DNA of 64,000 nt from Amycolatopsis benzoatilytica AK 16/65 (GCF_000383915.1 NZ_KB912942.1:2020561-2084560); one strand, 5' to 3'; shown: positions 40,547-49,358, numbered from the stretch's first letter. Numbers and translations are program-made. Notes: a model not told the origin generated them from the sequence alone.

Positions 40547-43500
40547 TTACCGGGCGGCGGACCAGCGGAGCGCGGTGTGCGCCCGGATGGCGGCCGCGAG
40601 TTCGGTAACCGCGGGTTCGCGGAGGGCCTGGTAGTGGTCGGCGGCCAGGTCGACGACGGCGGGCGGGGAGGCGCTGTAGCCGGTGGCGCTTTCGATGAAC
40701 GAGTAGTCGTCGCCGGTCGCCTTGAGGAGAGTGACGGGCGCGGCCAGGCGCCGTTCGGCCAGTTCTTCGAAGGTGTAGTCGAACTGGTAGGTCCGGGCGA
40801 CGATGCGGATGATGCGGCGGATGGTCGCGTCGTCCAGACCTGGGCGGTGTCGTGCGATCGCCTCGGCGAAGCTGTCTTCGTCGCGGGCCTGGGCCAGGCA
40901 GTCCTCCAGTTCCGGGCCATCGATCCGGCCGGTGAATACGGAGAAGAGAATGGTGACGTACACCGGATTGCGGTAGGAAGCCGTGCGATCGTCGCGGGTG
41001 CCGCCGGCCGCGCGCACGGTCGGGTTGCCCGGGCAGATCAGCACGACCTCGCGGACCTCCTGGCCGGCTTGTTCGAGCTGCCAGGCGGTTTCGAACGCGA
41101 CCCGGGCGCCGAAGGAGTACCCCCACAGCGAGTACGGACCCTCCGGCTGGATCCGGCGGATCTCGGCGAGGTCGGCGGCGGCGGTCTCTCCGATGGAGCC
41201 GAACGGCGTTTCGCCGGGGTTGATCCCGTGTGCCTGGACGCCGTGGAACGGCCGCCCGGCCGCGCGGGCCAGCGGGCGCAGGTTCATCGGGTAGCCGCCG
41301 AGCCCGGGCCAGCAGAACACGGGCGTGCCGGTGCCGCTGTCGTGCAGGCGTACGAGCCGGGAGGCCGGCACGTCGCGGCCGGCGTCGATCCGGGCGGCCA
41401 GGTCGGCGAGCCGGGAAGCTTCGAACAGCACCTGGATCGGCAGCCGCGTGCCGAGGTCGGCGTTGACCGCGTTGATCAGTTTCACCGCGATGAGCGAGTT
41501 GCCGCCGACGGCGAAGAAGTCGTCCGACGCGGACACTTCGTCGTAGTGCAGAGCCTTGCCCCACAGTGCGGCGAGGCGCTGCTCGGTGGCGGTGGCCGGG
41601 GCGAGGTAGGCGCCAGCCGTGCCGGTGGCGGCGACCTGGTCGGACTTGGCGAGCGCGACGGTGTCGATCTTGCCGTTGGCGGTGCTGGGAAGCCGGTCGA
41701 ACACGAGAACCCGGTTCGGGATCATGTAGTCCGGCAGCGTCGCGGCCAGTTCGTCGCGGATCAGTTCGGCCGGGCCCTTCATGTGCACGGCGTCCTCGCG
41801 CATGTCCTCGCCGCGGATCTGCTCCGGGCTGACCCGCCCGCCCAGGAAGAAGTAGGACGGTCCGGGTTCGATGCCGTGCCGGGAAAGGATCGCGTCGAGG
41901 CGGCGGGCGGCGGGCAGCGGGTGGCCGGTCTTCGAACTGTAGCCCGACGACATGAATCCGAAGCCGAGGCCGTTGTTCTGCAGCTGGTGCAGGGCGGTGC
42001 CCAGGACGACGTACCGCAGCCACGGTTCGCGGGCGCGGCTGACCGCGCTGATGCCGAGGCTCGCACGGGCGTACACCTGCTGGTTGATGGCGATGACGTG
42101 GTTTGCCTGCAGCAGCTCGTCGCCCAGCCGGTCGAGCTTGCCGTCGGCGTAGCGGTACTGCCCGGCGGGCAGATCCGCGATCCGGTCCGGATGCGCCTGC
42201 AGGTAGAGCTCGGTGCCCTCCAGCCACGGCGTGCGTCCGTCGTCCGGCACCAGTTCGAACGTGCCGAGGTAATGGTCCTCGGCGGAGATGTCCAGCCGGT
42301 GGCGGACGGCCGGGTCGTGGAGGGCGGGGCGGAGGGCGAGGCCGTGGCCCGGCAGCACGTCGGCGAAGACGCCGACCATGTGCCCGGCCTCCATCTCCAG
42401 GACTTCGCGGATGTTGGTGCGGTAGACGGGTTCGATCGCGCTGTGCCGGCCGGCGAAATGAACCCGCACCCCGGGTCGCCGCGCGGCGGCCGCGGAGACC
42501 AGCACGAGCTGGTGGTCGACCGGATGGTAGTAGTACACCCCGTCCGGCACACTGTCCACGCCGGACAGTTCGAGGTACAGCTGGGTGGCGTACAGCGAGC
42601 CGGGCGAGGCGTAGGAGTACTTGGGCAGCAGGCGTTGCTCGCTGTGGAACTGGCCGAACCAGCGCAGGATCGCGCCGAGCCCGGCCGCGCCGAGTTCGTG
42701 CGGCTGCCGGGGACAGGGTTGCCGCGCGGCCGGCGCGGCCAGCAGGCGGAGTACGTCGTCGCGTGTCACCCGGCCGCCGTCGTAGAACCGGTAAGTCTTG
42801 CGGGCGAAGACCTTCCGCCGTTGCTCCGGGGTTTCCTGCCGGCCTGGCAACGCGATAGCGGGCCGCCCGGCGAGCTGGCCGCCGCGGCGGACGCCGGGGT
42901 CGGCCAGCTGCGCCCGGACCTGCAGCCGGCTGGCTTTCGACTGATGGTGGCTGCCGTGGCTGCCCTGGTCCATGACAGCGGCTTCGGCGGGGTTGAGCTC
43001 GACGCAGGCGACCAGCTGCGGCGAGCCGGTGCGCGGGTCGTCGGCGACCAGTGTCGCGGCGTGGCGCACCCAGGTGTGGTTCTCGACGGCGAGAGTCACC
43101 TCTTCCAGCTCGACGCGGTAGCCGCGCAGCTTGACCTGGTTGTCCGCGCGCCCGCAGAACTGGATGGTGCCGTCCGGATTCCAGCGCACTAGGTCGCCGG
43201 TGCGGTAGAGCCGCTCGGTGGGCACGAACGGCGACGGGATGAACCGCTCCTCGGTCAGGTCCGGCCGGCCGAGGTAGCCACGGGCGAGCTGGGCGCCGCC
43301 GACGTACAGCTCTCCGGTCTCGCCGATGTCGACGGGTGCGCGGTCGGAGTCGAGGATGTAGCACTGGGTGTTGTCGACCGGCGTGCCGATCGGCACCGAG
43401 CCGGCGTCGTCGTCGAGGTCTTCCGGGTCGACGAGGTGTGCGGTCGCGTTGATCGTGCACTCGGTCGGGCCGTACAGGTTCACCAGCGACGAGCCCGGCA

Positions 43501-44401
43501 TCGTGCGGAGGAACTCGCGGGCGAGCGGGACGGACAGCGCCTCGCCGCCGGAGAACACGCGACGCAGCGAAGTGCAGTCGGCGAAGCGCTCGGTGTCCAG
43601 CAAGGCGCGCAGCAGCGTCGGCACGCACTGCAAAGCGGTGACCTGGTGCCGGATGACGGTGTCGATGAGTGCTTCGGGGTCACGGTAGATGCCGGGCGCG
43701 CCGACCACGACGCTCCCGCCGACGGCAGGAGCGAGGATCTCCCACTGTGCGGCGTCGAAGCTGACCGGGGTCTTCTGCAGCACGGTGGTGTGCGGACCGA
43801 CGTGTCCGAAGAAGTTCATCCAGCGCATTTGCGACAGCACGCTGCGGTGCTCGACCATGACGCCCTTGGGCCGGCCGGTGCTGCCGGAGGTGTAAATGAC
43901 ATAGGCGAGATCGGTCGGTCGGGCCTCGGCCCGGGCCGGCTCTTCGCCCGGTTCGGGCAGCTGGGCGCCGGTCACGATGCGCGTCGCGGGCGGACCGAAT
44001 TCGCCCAAGCGTTCGGACAGGTGCTCCTGAGCGAGCACGACCCGGGCGTCCGCATCGGAGATCATGTACTCGACCCGGTCCTCGGGATAGTCCGGCGACA
44101 ACGGCAGGTAGGCGGCGCCGGCGCAGAGGATGCCCCAGATCGACACGAGAAGCTCCGGGGACGGTTCGGCGTAGACGCCGACCCGGTCGTCCGGCCGCAC
44201 GCCGAGGGCGCGCAGCCCGGCGCCCACGCGGCAGGCGGCTCGGTAGAGGTCCGCGACAGTGAGCGTGGCTTCGTCGCCGATCACCGCGGGGTGTCCGGGC
44301 GTCGCGGCGGCGCGGTCGGCGAGGAGCTCGGGCAGGGTGCGGGCGAGGCGGACGGGCAACGGGCCGGTCGGGGTGGGCAGCAGTGTGTCGGGGGACTGCA
44401 T
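40547..44401 (-). CDS. Single-module NRPS, indigoidine synthetase type (A-Ox-T-TE; BpsA/IndC-like)
   Basis: 1284 residues. The adenylation domain (about 20-480) has 'YVIYTSGSTGRPKGVM' (168-182), 'NLYGPTEC' and 'YRTGDL'. The oxidation domain is inserted before the last A-domain motif (about 490-880: 'RKTYRFYDGG', 'LLPKYSYASPGSLYATQLYL', 'GFMSSGYSSKTG'). Motif A10 is 'LPSTANGKID' (904-913). The carrier domain has phosphopantetheine Ser969 in 'DFFAVGGNSL'. The thioesterase has Ser1096 in 'LWGYSFGARV'. Size, order and motifs match Streptomyces BpsA, which cyclises and oxidises L-Gln and dimerises it to blue indigoidine. The ATG at 44401 is preferred (GGAG 6 nt upstream) over the GTG at 44419. A phosphopantetheinyl transferase must come from elsewhere. 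Confidence 0.95.
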   Translation of the reverse strand: MQSPDTLLPTPTGPLPVRLARTLPELLADRAAATPGHPAVIGDEATLTVADLYRAACRVGAGLRALGVRPDDRVGVYAEPSPELLVSIWGILCAGAAYLPLSPDYPEDRVEYMISDADARVVLAQEHLSERLGEFGPPATRIVTGAQLPEPGEEPARAEARPTDLAYVIYTSGSTGRPKGVMVEHRSVLSQMRWMNFFGHVGPHTTVLQKTPVSFDAAQWEILAPAVGGSVVVGAPGIYRDPEALIDTVIRHQVTALQCVPTLLRALLDTERFADCTSLRRVFSGGEALSVPLAREFLRTMPGSSLVNLYGPTECTINATAHLVDPEDLDDDAGSVPIGTPVDNTQCYILDSDRAPVDIGETGELYVGGAQLARGYLGRPDLTEERFIPSPFVPTERLYRTGDLVRWNPDGTIQFCGRADNQVKLRGYRVELEEVTLAVENHTWVRHAATLVADDPRTGSPQLVACVELNPAEAAVMDQGSHGSHHQSKASRLQVRAQLADPGVRRGGQLAGRPAIALPGRQETPEQRRKVFARKTYRFYDGGRVTRDDVLRLLAAPAARQPCPRQPHELGAAGLGAILRWFGQFHSEQRLLPKYSYASPGSLYATQLYLELSGVDSVPDGVYYYHPVDHQLVLVSAAAARRPGVRVHFAGRHSAIEPVYRTNIREVLEMEAGHMVGVFADVLPGHGLALRPALHDPAVRHRLDISAEDHYLGTFELVPDDGRTPWLEGTELYLQAHPDRIADLPAGQYRYADGKLDRLGDELLQANHVIAINQQVYARASLGISAVSRAREPWLRYVVLGTALHQLQNNGLGFGFMSSGYSSKTGHPLPAARRLDAILSRHGIEPGPSYFFLGGRVSPEQIRGEDMREDAVHMKGPAELIRDELAATLPDYMIPNRVLVFDRLPSTANGKIDTVALAKSDQVAATGTAGAYLAPATATEQRLAALWGKALHYDEVSASDDFFAVGGNSLIAVKLINAVNADLGTRLPIQVLFEASRLADLAARIDAGRDVPASRLVRLHDSGTGTPVFCWPGLGGYPMNLRPLARAAGRPFHGVQAHGINPGETPFGSIGETAAADLAEIRRIQPEGPYSLWGYSFGARVAFETAWQLEQAGQEVREVVLICPGNPTVRAAGGTRDDRTASYRNPVYVTILFSVFTGRIDGPELEDCLAQARDEDSFAEAIARHRPGLDDATIRRIIRIVARTYQFDYTFEELAERRLAAPVTLLKATGDDYSFIESATGYSASPPAVVDLAADHYQALREPAVTELAAAIRAHTALRWSAAR

Positions 44402-44490
44402 GGAACGCTCCGTTTTCACAGCTCGTGGGGACGGGCACGGTGAGCGGATTGCTCGGTTTCGTGGGCGGGGAGCACCCGCGGACGGCGGAC

Positions 44491-44511
44491 GAATCGCGGT
44501 GTCAGCGATTC
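44491..44511. repeat. 7-bp inverted repeat between doxX-like and indigoidine-synthetase genes
   Basis: GAATCGC (44491-44497) and GCGATTC (44505-44511) flank a 7-nt spacer in the 129-nt gap. It could be a weak terminator of the DoxX gene or an operator of the NRPS gene 90 nt further on. Confidence 0.35.
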
Positions 44512-44530
44512 CGCGCGAGCCTTTCCGGCG

Positions 44531-44980
44531 TCATTCGGCACCGGCCGGCCGTGCGGCGGGGGCGGTCCGTGCGATTTTCCGAACCCATTCGACGACAGTC
44601 CACGGACCGGGACCGAGGGCGGCGATCAAGAGGAAGCCCCAGGCATACAATGCGGACGGTTCGCCCTGGTTCTCGATCGGGAACGGCGAATTCGGAAAAT
44701 GTACCGTGAAATAGGCGTACGCCATCGACCCGGAGGCGACCAGCGCGGCGGCCCGGGTGCCGGCGCCGAGTGCCACGAGAACGCCGCACACCAATTGGAT
44801 CGCGGCCGCCCACCAGCCGGGCCACGACGCGAACGGGACCGTGCCGCCGTGGGTGCCCACCGCGCCGCCCAGGACCCCGAACAGGGAAGCGACCCCGTGA
44901 CAGGCGAACAGAAAGCCCACCACTACGCGGAAAACGGACTGCACGGCGGGCGCGGTCCGGCTGATCGACAAAGACTTCAT
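44531..44980 (-). CDS. DoxX-family membrane protein
   Basis: 149 residues with four hydrophobic segments: 'VFRVVVGFLFACHGVASLFG', 'WWAAAIQLVCGVLVALGA', 'AALVASGSMAYAYFTVHF', 'ALYAWGFLLIAALGP'. These follow the DoxX pattern. Some DoxX homologues work with thiol redox or quinone systems in the membrane; no specific role can be read here. It lies upstream of the NRPS gene on the same strand (129-nt gap) and may share its transcript. The ATG is preceded by AAGAGG. Confidence 0.82.
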   Translation of the reverse strand: MKSLSISRTAPAVQSVFRVVVGFLFACHGVASLFGVLGGAVGTHGGTVPFASWPGWWAAAIQLVCGVLVALGAGTRAAALVASGSMAYAYFTVHFPNSPFPIENQGEPSALYAWGFLLIAALGPGPWTVVEWVRKIARTAPAARPAGAE

Positions 44981-45173
44981 GACGGCCTCTTTCCAGGGGC
45001 TGGTAATTCCATCAGCTGTCGCCGGTCGCCTCGTCGCGCTCCGGCGGCTCGCTCGGGTCGAGCGCCCAGAATTAGATCCGTCGAATGGAGAATCCGATTG
45101 CCCGGAACGTAAACCCCAGGTGTCGATGCCGTGACGGTTCCCCGCTTTCCGGCGATAGGGTGAAAATAAAAAA

Positions 45174-45206
45174 CTGCCGCCTTCCCGGGTTCCGGGAAAG
45201 CGGCAG
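45174..45206 (-). terminator. Strong intrinsic terminator of the DsbA-like gene
   Basis: CTGCCGCCTTCCCGG (45174-45188) pairs with CCGGGAAAGCGGCAG (45192-45206): 14 of 15 pairs, loop GTT. On the minus strand the hairpin is followed at once by a TTTTTTATTTT run. It starts 12 nt downstream of the stop at 45219. This is a textbook rho-independent terminator. Confidence 0.9.
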
Positions 45207-45218
45207 GAAATTGATCAA

Positions 45219-45914
45219 TCAGCGGCCGAGCCGCTCCAGCAACAGGTCCGCCCATTCCGGGTCGTACTGTTCCAGCAACGGGAAACCCTTGCCGGGCGGC
45301 GCGGTCCATCGGTAGTCGGCGCCTGGGTTGTGCCGGTCGTATCCGTTCGCGGCGAACAAGTGCGGGCTGCCCTGCACGCGCGGACCGCGGGCACTCTCCC
45401 AGTCCCGGTAAACCTGCGCCCGTCCGTCGCCGCGCGCGAGCGCTGCCGCGAGCGCGAACTCGTCCACCCGGTCGCACGCCGCGGCGATTTCGAGAATCAC
45501 CGGATGCAGGCTGATGCACCGGCCCTCGACGTAGAACGCCTGCCGCAGCGCGGCGTCGAGTTGAGTGGACGCGGCCAGCCCGCCCACTTCCGGGCTCTTC
45601 GCGGCCTGGACGGCCTCCATGGCCGGCAATGTCGTGACTGGGTACCGGTACTCGGGTCCCGTCCACAACCGCCAGTCCAGCTCGGGTCGGCGCGCGGCGA
45701 TCGCCACGATCTCGGCGTCCAGGATCAGTTTCGGCGTCGGCTGGCGGTTGAACAGCTCCAACGGAAACGCCCGGTGGTCGACCAGCAGCTCCCGTCCCCG
45801 CGCCCGTGCTGCGCTGTCCAGGGTGGCTAGGGCCAGCGTGGCCCATGGGCAGCCGATGTCGGACCAGACGGTGACCACGCCCGGATCGGCGTGCACCAGC
45901 CCGTCCGCGGCCAT
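45219..45914 (-). CDS. DsbA/FrnE-like thioredoxin-fold protein with a single active-site cysteine
   Basis: 231 residues. It has the DsbA-family fold with the active-site segment 'VWSDIGCPWATLALA' (Cys22; CPWA, so the second Cys of the usual CxxC is absent), then 'LLVDHRAFPLELFN' and 'EGRCISLHPVILEIA' with the cis-Pro region. Family members include protein disulfide oxidoreductases and 2-hydroxychromene-2-carboxylate isomerases; a single Cys argues against classic dithiol exchange. No signal peptide. The ATG at 45914 has a GGAGG site 6 nt upstream. It is divergent from an HxlR regulator that probably controls it. Confidence 0.82.
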   Translation of the reverse strand: MAADGLVHADPGVVTVWSDIGCPWATLALATLDSAARARGRELLVDHRAFPLELFNRQPTPKLILDAEIVAIAARRPELDWRLWTGPEYRYPVTTLPAMEAVQAAKSPEVGGLAASTQLDAALRQAFYVEGRCISLHPVILEIAAACDRVDEFALAAALARGDGRAQVYRDWESARGPRVQGSPHLFAANGYDRHNPGADYRWTAPPGKGFPLLEQYDPEWADLLLERLGR

Positions 45915-45942
45915 GGCCAACCTCCGTCAGTAAGGTGAGCTG

Positions 45943-46004
45943 CTAACGAGTGGTTAGTAAAGGGGTGGGGACTCACGTTTGTCAAGCCGCTCACCAAGCG
46001 TTAG
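45943..46004. promoter_or_regulatory. Candidate HxlR operator(s) in the divergent promoter
   Basis: CTAAC-N5-GTTAG (45943-45957) is a palindrome 28 nt from the DsbA-like start. Another GTTAG half-site occurs at 46000-46004, next to the regulator start. In addition GGTGAGC (45934-45940) and GCTCACC (45989-45995) form an inverted repeat across the region. HxlR dimers bind palindromes of this size in shared promoters. Confidence 0.5.
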
Positions 46005-46013
46005 CGTTGTGAA

Positions 46014-46352
46014 GTGGACCGCAACACCGAAGCCTTCTGCCCACTGTTCCACCATGCGGTGGAGCTGATCGGGCGCCGCTGGAGCGGCGCGGTGCTGCGC
46101 GCCATGCTGCACGGCAAGACCCGGTTCCGCGACATCCGCGAGGCCATCCCGGGGCTGAGCGACAAGATGCTGGCCGAGCGCCTGCACGAATTCCAGGCCG
46201 AAGGCATCGTCGAACGCCGCGTGCACGACGAAACGCCGGTGCGCATCGACTACGTGCTGACCGCCAAGGGGCACGAGCTGCAGACGGCGGTCGACGCCTT
46301 GTCCGACTGGGCGGAGACCTGGGTCGCCGAGCCCGTGCCGCCTGCCGGCTGA
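46014..46352 (+). CDS. HxlR-family transcriptional regulator
   Basis: 112-residue winged helix protein: 'FCPLFHHAVELIGRRWSGAV', 'LRAMLHGKTRFRDIREAIPG', 'LSDKMLAERLHEFQAEGIVE' and 'RIDYVLTAKGHEL' are characteristic. Cys9 lies at the N-terminal position that in several HxlR proteins (HypR, YodB) senses thiol-oxidising or electrophilic compounds. GTG start. It is divergent from the thioredoxin-fold gene, making a redox or quinone stress switch plausible (inference). Confidence 0.88.
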   Translation: MDRNTEAFCPLFHHAVELIGRRWSGAVLRAMLHGKTRFRDIREAIPGLSDKMLAERLHEFQAEGIVERRVHDETPVRIDYVLTAKGHELQTAVDALSDWAETWVAEPVPPAG

Positions 46353-46519
46353 GACCGGCCGGGGCGAACGGCGAGAGAGCGCTCGGCGTCGGTCGCTGAG
46401 CTGGCTTTTGCGGCGCTCGGTCGCTTCTGACTGTACCTCGGCGACGCTCGACCTCGTGCTGAGAGCGTTTCGGGCCAGGCGGCACACAGCATGGTGCGCG
46501 TGACCCCGCTCGCCGGGTT

Positions 46520-46720
46520 TCAGGTCGAGCAGACGTTCGTGCCGTGCCAGGTGCCCAGCGGAGGCTCCGCAAGTGTCCACATCGGACTGACCGGCGACAG
46601 TACGGTGCCGGCTGAGGCGCGGTAGCTGAGGTCGGCCGCGTCACTGGCCGCCGTGCCGTTGCCGTGCTGGCACCCGGATCGCGGCTGGAGCTGGTGACCT
46701 TGGCGGGACCAAACCGGCGG
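46520..46720 (-). pseudogene. Possible 3' remnant of an unidentified gene
   Basis: A minus-strand frame with strong GC bias at third codon positions runs into a TGA at 46520-46522 and ends with 'LAEPPLGTWHGTNVCST'. Upstream, 'CQHGNGTAASDAADLSYRAS' still looks protein-like, but the frame has no start and begins inside the neighbour's terminator. I recognise no family. It may be the tail of a deleted gene or a chance frame. Confidence 0.25.
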
Positions 46721-46750
46721 CCCGTCGCCTGAGAACTCGGGCGACGGGCC
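46719..46750 (-). terminator. Hairpin terminator of the secreted lectin protein gene
   Basis: GGCCCGTCGCC (46719-46729) and GGCGACGGGCC (46740-46750) form a perfect 11-bp stem with a 10-nt loop, 37 nt beyond the stop at 46788. Further out, AAACCGG and CCGGTTT flank it as an additional matching pair. Confidence 0.8.
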
Positions 46751-46787
46751 GCGAGCTTGCCCGGTTTGTCTGCTGCGGGCCGGGCGG

Positions 46788-49040
46788 TTACGGATTCAGG
46801 GTCCAGTGCTGGAGTCCGCCCGCGGGCCGCTGGGTGACCGGTGCGCCTTCGGCGACGGAGTCGGCAGTCAGCAGTAGTCCGCTCTTGACCGAGGCGAACG
46901 CGTAGCCGCTGGCTTGTCTCTCCACGGTCCAGCGTTGGTTGGCGGCTCCGGTGCAGGGCCACTGGATGACCGGGGCACCCGAGGCGGTGGAGCCGCCCGC
47001 CACGTCCGCGCACAGGCCGGACTCGCGGTTGCGCAGCTCGTAGGAGCCGTCGGGCTGCCGAGTGAAGGACCAGCGCTGGTTGGCGCCGCCGTTGGCGGTC
47101 CAGGCGACCAGCTGGGTAGCTGCCGCGGTGCTGTGGCCGGGGACGTCGAGCGCTTTGCCGCCGATCTTCAGCACGCGGGCCTCACCGAGATCGGCGTCGC
47201 CGGCCTCAGTGATCGAGAGGGTCTGCTCGGACGCGGTGCGAGCACCGCCGACCGGGCTTCCGGTGCGGTCGGTCCAATACCGGGCGGGAGTGGTCTCGCT
47301 GAGCCGGCCGGGCGTGCCGGAGAGGCCCAGCACTAGTCCGCTGTAACGGTTGACCAGTCGGTACGTGCCGTTCGAGGAGTGGATGACGAACCATTGCTGT
47401 CCGACACTCGGGCCTTCCGGTCCAGCGGCGCTGACTGTCGCAGCAGTGCCCCACGCCCGGGTTCCCGGGGAAGCAGTCCCGACGCCGAGCAGCCCGCCGG
47501 TGGCGGTGTTGGAGATCCGGTACGAGCCGTCGCCGTCGGCCGTGAACGACCACGCCGCGAATGCGCCGCCGGCCGCCAGCGAGGTGGTCGCGGAGCTGCC
47601 CGGGACCTGGACGAGCACCCGGCCGTCGCCGTTCGCGATCCGGTAGGACTTCGCCGGGTCGAACCGGGACGCCGCGGGGCGGGCACTGTCCACGGTGAGG
47701 TCGAAGTACATGCCCGACGCGCCCGCCGGGCAGCCGAACGCACAGTAGGAACGGAAGCTCTTGCCGACGATGGACGAGCTGGTCTTGTTCTTGCTGTCCA
47801 GGAACCAGCGGTACCAGGAGGCGTCCGTCCGGCTGCCGGTGTCGCCGATCAGCCGCCACTTCTGCGTAGCGAGGTCATCGGTGACGTAGAACTGCTGCGG
47901 TGCCTTGCCGCTCTGGTCCACCGCCTGCGGCTCGCCGATGTACTTGCCGAGGTAGGCGTCGTAAGCGACGTCCATGACGAACAGCGGTGACGTCGGCGGG
48001 ATCTTGCCCGCCGCGACCTGCTCGGTGGCAGTCCCCGTGTTCGCCGGGTCGTATTCCTTGTCCACGGGGGTGTAGCCGGTGTGATTGGCTCCGTCGACCG
48101 GCACCATGTTGCTCTCCCGGCCGCCCTGGCCGGGCTCGGACCACTTGCCGTCGTACCACTTCTGCCAGGTTCCCGGTGCCATCTTGCCGGAGATCGGCGC
48201 CCGGGCGACGTGCTCGTAGAACGCCTTCCAGCCGCCGTTCTTGTCCACCACGCGAGAGCCGTAGTAGACGTAGAAGTATCCCGACGCGGTGTCCGCCAGC
48301 AACCGCTGGTCACCGTCGCCGTAGTAGTAGGTCTGCTGCGGGAAGGCGGCGTTGTCGCCGCGCCGGGTGCTGTACGGCGACGTGATCACGTGCGCCTTGA
48401 TGGCCCAGGTGCGGCCGCCGTCCTTGGAGACCGCGTAGTCGATGGCGTCGTAGTGCAGGCCGTCGCCGAAGGGCTGCGGGGTGAATTCGTTGTGCACCAG
48501 GCCGTACCAGTCGCCGGTGTCCGGGTCGACCCAGACGCCGGACAGGTCGCAGAAGTTCCTCTGCGAGTAGCGGGATCCGGGCGGCGGTGCGGTGGCCTCC
48601 CTGCCGGTGGGGCTGGTGTTGCAGCGCCAGGTCGTGTCGTTGTTCTTGTCTCGCGGTTCGGCGGGGTTCACCGCGTCGCTCAGCGCACTCGACTTCGTCG
48701 CGGAGTCGAAGTCCCCGCCGGTGTAGAACTCCCACTCCCGAGGTGAGCTCGCGCCGTAGTCGGCAGCGGACTGCTGGAAGTAAAAGGTGCCGTCCTTGTC
48801 GAGGTAGCCGCTCGCGGGCGTGTCGGTTGGGTGGGCGTAGGCGCCCGTGCCGTTGACGGTGACGGTGTAGCCGTCGGGCGGTGGCATCGCGGCCGTCGAT
48901 GCTCCGGCGGTCACCGCGGTCGCTGACGCTCCGGCGGGCGGCGGTCCGGCCAGCCCGCTCCCGAGGCACAGCATCGCCCCGGCGAGTGCGACGGCGGCTC
49001 TCCGGCCACTGCCGCGGGACTTGGGGCACGAGACGGGCAT
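46788..49040 (-). CDS. Secreted beta-propeller-like protein with two ricin-type lectin domains
   Basis: 750 residues. The signal peptide has a basic start, the core 'AVALAGAMLCLGSGLAG' and a probable cleavage after GASA. Residues ~60-450 look like a five- or six-blade propeller; one sialidase-type Asp box, 'SKDGGRTW', follows 'LVHNEFTPQPFGDGLHYDAI'. Two beta-trefoil ricin-like domains follow (about 460-605 and 615-750) with the QxW repeats 'NQRWSF' and 'NQRWTV'. It probably binds and perhaps cleaves extracellular glycans. The catalytic family is not certain (GH43- or sialidase-like fold). The ATG has a GAGGAG site. It is divergent from the amino-sugar locus. Confidence 0.82.
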   Translation of the reverse strand: MPVSCPKSRGSGRRAAVALAGAMLCLGSGLAGPPPAGASATAVTAGASTAAMPPPDGYTVTVNGTGAYAHPTDTPASGYLDKDGTFYFQQSAADYGASSPREWEFYTGGDFDSATKSSALSDAVNPAEPRDKNNDTTWRCNTSPTGREATAPPPGSRYSQRNFCDLSGVWVDPDTGDWYGLVHNEFTPQPFGDGLHYDAIDYAVSKDGGRTWAIKAHVITSPYSTRRGDNAAFPQQTYYYGDGDQRLLADTASGYFYVYYGSRVVDKNGGWKAFYEHVARAPISGKMAPGTWQKWYDGKWSEPGQGGRESNMVPVDGANHTGYTPVDKEYDPANTGTATEQVAAGKIPPTSPLFVMDVAYDAYLGKYIGEPQAVDQSGKAPQQFYVTDDLATQKWRLIGDTGSRTDASWYRWFLDSKNKTSSSIVGKSFRSYCAFGCPAGASGMYFDLTVDSARPAASRFDPAKSYRIANGDGRVLVQVPGSSATTSLAAGGAFAAWSFTADGDGSYRISNTATGGLLGVGTASPGTRAWGTAATVSAAGPEGPSVGQQWFVIHSSNGTYRLVNRYSGLVLGLSGTPGRLSETTPARYWTDRTGSPVGGARTASEQTLSITEAGDADLGEARVLKIGGKALDVPGHSTAAATQLVAWTANGGANQRWSFTRQPDGSYELRNRESGLCADVAGGSTASGAPVIQWPCTGAANQRWTVERQASGYAFASVKSGLLLTADSVAEGAPVTQRPAGGLQHWTLNP

Positions 49041-49358
49041 GGCTCCTCATTCCTGCCGGTCGCCGGACGCGGCTGTCGGGACTTGGACGAGCGCAAGCGC
49101 GCAACTGGTGGAAATGCGACGCAAATAAACAAGATCGAGCAGATCTGGCGCGCAGTGATGATGCACTCTGTGGTTTTCGTTGTCAACGCTTCCGGTTGGG
49201 CCTGCGGTAGCTGCTGGTGGCCGCTGGCGGCCGGTGCTGGGCTGCGCAGCACCCCGCGCAGCTGAATGATCGAATATGTACGAAGAGTGCATTGACGATT
49301 CAAAAACATGCATCTACGGTGACTGCTGTTGCGTACACCTGGTGCAGATGGGGAGTCG
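49041..49358. promoter_or_regulatory. Divergent promoter region of the amino-sugar locus
   Basis: 318 nt between the secreted lectin gene and the SIS gene. No gene is seen. The right third is unusually AT-rich for this genome and contains AATGATCGAAT (49265-49275) and CAAAAACATGC (49301-49311). Related words occur upstream of the binding-protein gene (52973) and of the DeoR gene (62978, 63002). They are candidates for DeoR binding. Confidence 0.45.

Larger units (their letters stand above)
46353..46787. other. Intergenic stretch with a decayed coding fragment and a terminator
   Basis: 435 nt between the HxlR gene and the secreted lectin protein gene. The part nearest the lectin gene holds a strong terminator (46719-46750). 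The middle holds a possible gene remnant on the minus strand (46520-46720). The remaining ~165 nt after the regulator carry repeated GCGCTCGG-like words but no feature I can name. Confidence 0.5.

Noticed and set aside
40577..43192. An 871-codon open frame antisense to the NRPS gene
   Set aside because: No recognisable domain; antisense shadow of a gene with clear NRPS motifs.
40547..44401. Siderophore or antibiotic multi-module NRPS cluster
   Set aside because: Only one module, no condensation domain and no tailoring, export or MbtH genes; the inserted oxidation domain points to the indigoidine type.
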